Of a stretch of DNA of 5,698 nucleotides, positions 4,757-5,698 are shown piece by piece. Source of the DNA: CAVOBC01 sp963693635 (GTDB taxonomy: Bacteria > Pseudomonadota > Gammaproteobacteria > Pseudomonadales > Azotimanducaceae); the NCBI GenBank assembly GCA_963693635.1, contig CAVOBC010000317.1:1-5698 (forward strand). Direction: 5' to 3'. The notes beneath the pieces are model-generated. The model was given only the letters and a program-made list of their open reading frames with translations, was not told the DNA's origin and searched no databases. Made by a program: the position numbers and the translations under genes. Each line of letters opens with the position of its first letter. Position 1 is the stretch's first letter.

Positions 4757-5036
4757 CGCGTGAGAGGCCTTGTCGGCAACCCACGGGTCCGCAAGCCGCA
4801 ACGATTACGGCGCAACTGGGTGGCCCGCTCGTCAATTTCTGGTTTACACCTTCGATGACTACGACGCCGTAATCATCGTCGAATTTGAAAGCGACATGCA
4901 TGCCCTGTCGGTCATGCTGGCAGATGTGGCTGGTCAGGTTGGGGCGACGAAAGTGACGGCGCTATTTCCTATGGAAGATGCGGTTGCCGCCATGAAAGTC
5001 GCGCAATCGATCGAGTATCGGGCGCCATCGACTTGA
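4757..5036 (+). pseudogene. GYD-domain protein, frameshifted
   Basis: From about 4848 the frame encodes TFDDYDAVIIVEFESDMHAL, then a helix, GATKVTALFPMEDAVAAMKV and the stop at 5034-5036. This is the second half of the GYD domain (PF08734, named for Gly-Tyr-Asp; here DYD), a ferredoxin-like fold of about 90-100 residues with no known activity. The preceding half is present in other frames: RGLVGNP at 4763-4783 and PQAATITAQLGGPLVNFW from 4789. The family consensus is 'G-x-x-GL...R...A...LGG.L..FY-YTFG-E-YD'. Two frame changes are thus needed, near 4780-4788 and near 4843-4848. Starting at TTG 4770, the uninterrupted frame gives an unrelated first 25 residues. The very N-terminal strand is not found. 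It converges on the dehydratase gene with a 36-base gap. Confidence 0.68.
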
Positions 5037-5072
5037 GCGCCGCAAATATCGCGATTCGTCTCTGAATCTGAC

Positions 5073-5698
5073 CTAACGGTATCTGTTGTTAGCTACAAAC
5101 CCAGTCTCGACCGGCTCACGCTGATCGGCGACCCATAATTCGCGATCCGGATGCATTCCTGCGCCGTACACGGCGCTCACTGCCGAACGGCGCATGCGAT
5201 TGAGCAATCGGGTATCGGCATGACCGCACGACGGGTGAATGCCGCCGTTGTCGGCTACCACTTTATCCCACGCCGCTTTTCGGGATGCGTACACCGCGGC
5301 ATCGGCCAGTGGCGTGCAGTTCAATTCATTGGTGTTTAGGTCGACGACAACTTCGTCGCCATTCTCGACCAGTGCAATGGGCCCGCCGAGCAAGGCTTCG
5401 GGGCCAACGTGGCCGATTACCAAACCAACCGATCCGCCGGAGAAGCGCGCGTCGGTCATTAAGCCGACGACAATTTCCTTCTCGCGACACAAGGTCGTAA
5501 TACGCGATGTCGAATCGAGCATTTCCGGCATGCCGGGCGCGCCGCTCGGGCCTTCGTAGCGCACGATAATCATATCGTGATGTTGGAATATCTCGGGTTC
5601 ACGTTCCAAAGCATCGAGTAAGCCTTGTTCCCCATCGAAGACACGGGCCGATCCGACGAAGACGTTGTCTTCAAGGCCGCCTTCGACCCCAGCGAGTT
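5073..5698 (-). CDS. IlvD/Edd-family dehydratase, C-terminal part (partial)
   Basis: The frame is open to the window edge (codons from 5696), so the start lies outside; 207 residues are seen. It carries the C-terminal swivel domain: VFVGSARVFDGEQGLLDALE, then MIIVRYEGPSGAPGMPEMLD, then GLMTDARFSGGSVGLVIGHV followed by PEALLGGPIALVENGDEVVV. These are the family signatures 'RYEGPxGxPGMPEM' and 'TDxRFSGGxxGxxxGHxxPEA..GGPIA'. The Ser of RFSGG is the proposed general base. Members dehydrate dihydroxy acids (IlvD, valine/isoleucine synthesis) or sugar acids (Edd, xylonate or arabinonate dehydratases) using an Fe-S cluster whose cysteines lie upstream. The last 70 residues, from GGIHPSCGHADTRLL to NNRYR, differ from ordinary IlvD ends and favour a sugar-acid or uncharacterised subgroup. 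This stretch shows no internal damage. Confidence 0.9.
   Translation of the reverse strand, partial: LAGVEGGLEDNVFVGSARVFDGEQGLLDALEREPEIFQHHDMIIVRYEGPSGAPGMPEMLDSTSRITTLCREKEIVVGLMTDARFSGGSVGLVIGHVGPEALLGGPIALVENGDEVVVDLNTNELNCTPLADAAVYASRKAAWDKVVADNGGIHPSCGHADTRLLNRMRRSAVSAVYGAGMHPDRELWVADQREPVETGFVANNRYR

Noticed and set aside
5053..5068. Inverted repeat GATTC/GAATC between the convergent GYD and dehydratase genes, as a bidirectional terminator
   Set aside because: Only 5 bp, AT-weak, with no T tract on either side.
1..5698. CRISPR array, tRNA, rRNA, insertion sequence or defence system
   Set aside because: No regularly spaced repeats, no cloverleaf or rRNA-like stretch, and no transposase, nuclease or toxin-antitoxin motif were found in any frame examined.

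Overview
The window most resembles accessory chromosomal DNA of a free-living or host-associated gammaproteobacterium. The clues are a PEP-CTERM/exosortase-type surface protein, an OmpA-family lipid-free envelope protein, a PcaC-like decarboxylase, remnants of CadC/TolB-type regulators and moderate-to-high GC. This placement is inferred from protein families; no rRNA, tRNA or marker gene is present.

Layout, left to right. Positions 1-129 hold the 3' end of an amidase-signature enzyme. Positions 130-541 contain one weak possible remnant and then an AT-rich leader. Positions 542-1250 encode a secreted PEP-CTERM protein whose signal peptide is in a different frame from its body; a clear intrinsic terminator follows at 1284-1315. 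Positions 1436-2428 are an open frame that looks like a tetratricopeptide-type protein joined to the C-terminal scrap of a beta-lactamase-family serine hydrolase. Positions 2459-2848 encode an intact carboxymuconolactone-decarboxylase-family protein with a good ribosome binding site. Positions 2942-3216 are a decayed TolB-like domain of a CadC-type regulator. On the minus strand, 3268-4154 is an OmpA-family protein broken into two frames. Positions 4226-4428 hold a possible relic of a type II secretion GspM-like protein. Positions 4757-5036 are a frameshifted GYD-domain protein. Positions 5073-5698 (minus) are the C-terminal part of an IlvD/Edd-family dehydratase that runs off the window.

The striking property is collective. 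Nearly every gene is a fragment, a chimera or frameshifted, and unrelated families lie side by side with no shared pathway. Only the decarboxylase looks complete. The dehydratase and amidase ends look sound but are cut by the window edges. I read this as a gene graveyard or accessory scrapyard between functional genes. Some single-base shifts (OmpA, PEP-CTERM) could instead be sequencing errors. I did not find a convincing new multi-gene system. The items most worth checking are the long palindrome inside the signal-peptide codons, the TPR/serine-hydrolase junction, and the pieces of CadC/TolB/TPR-type regulators on either side of the decarboxylase.
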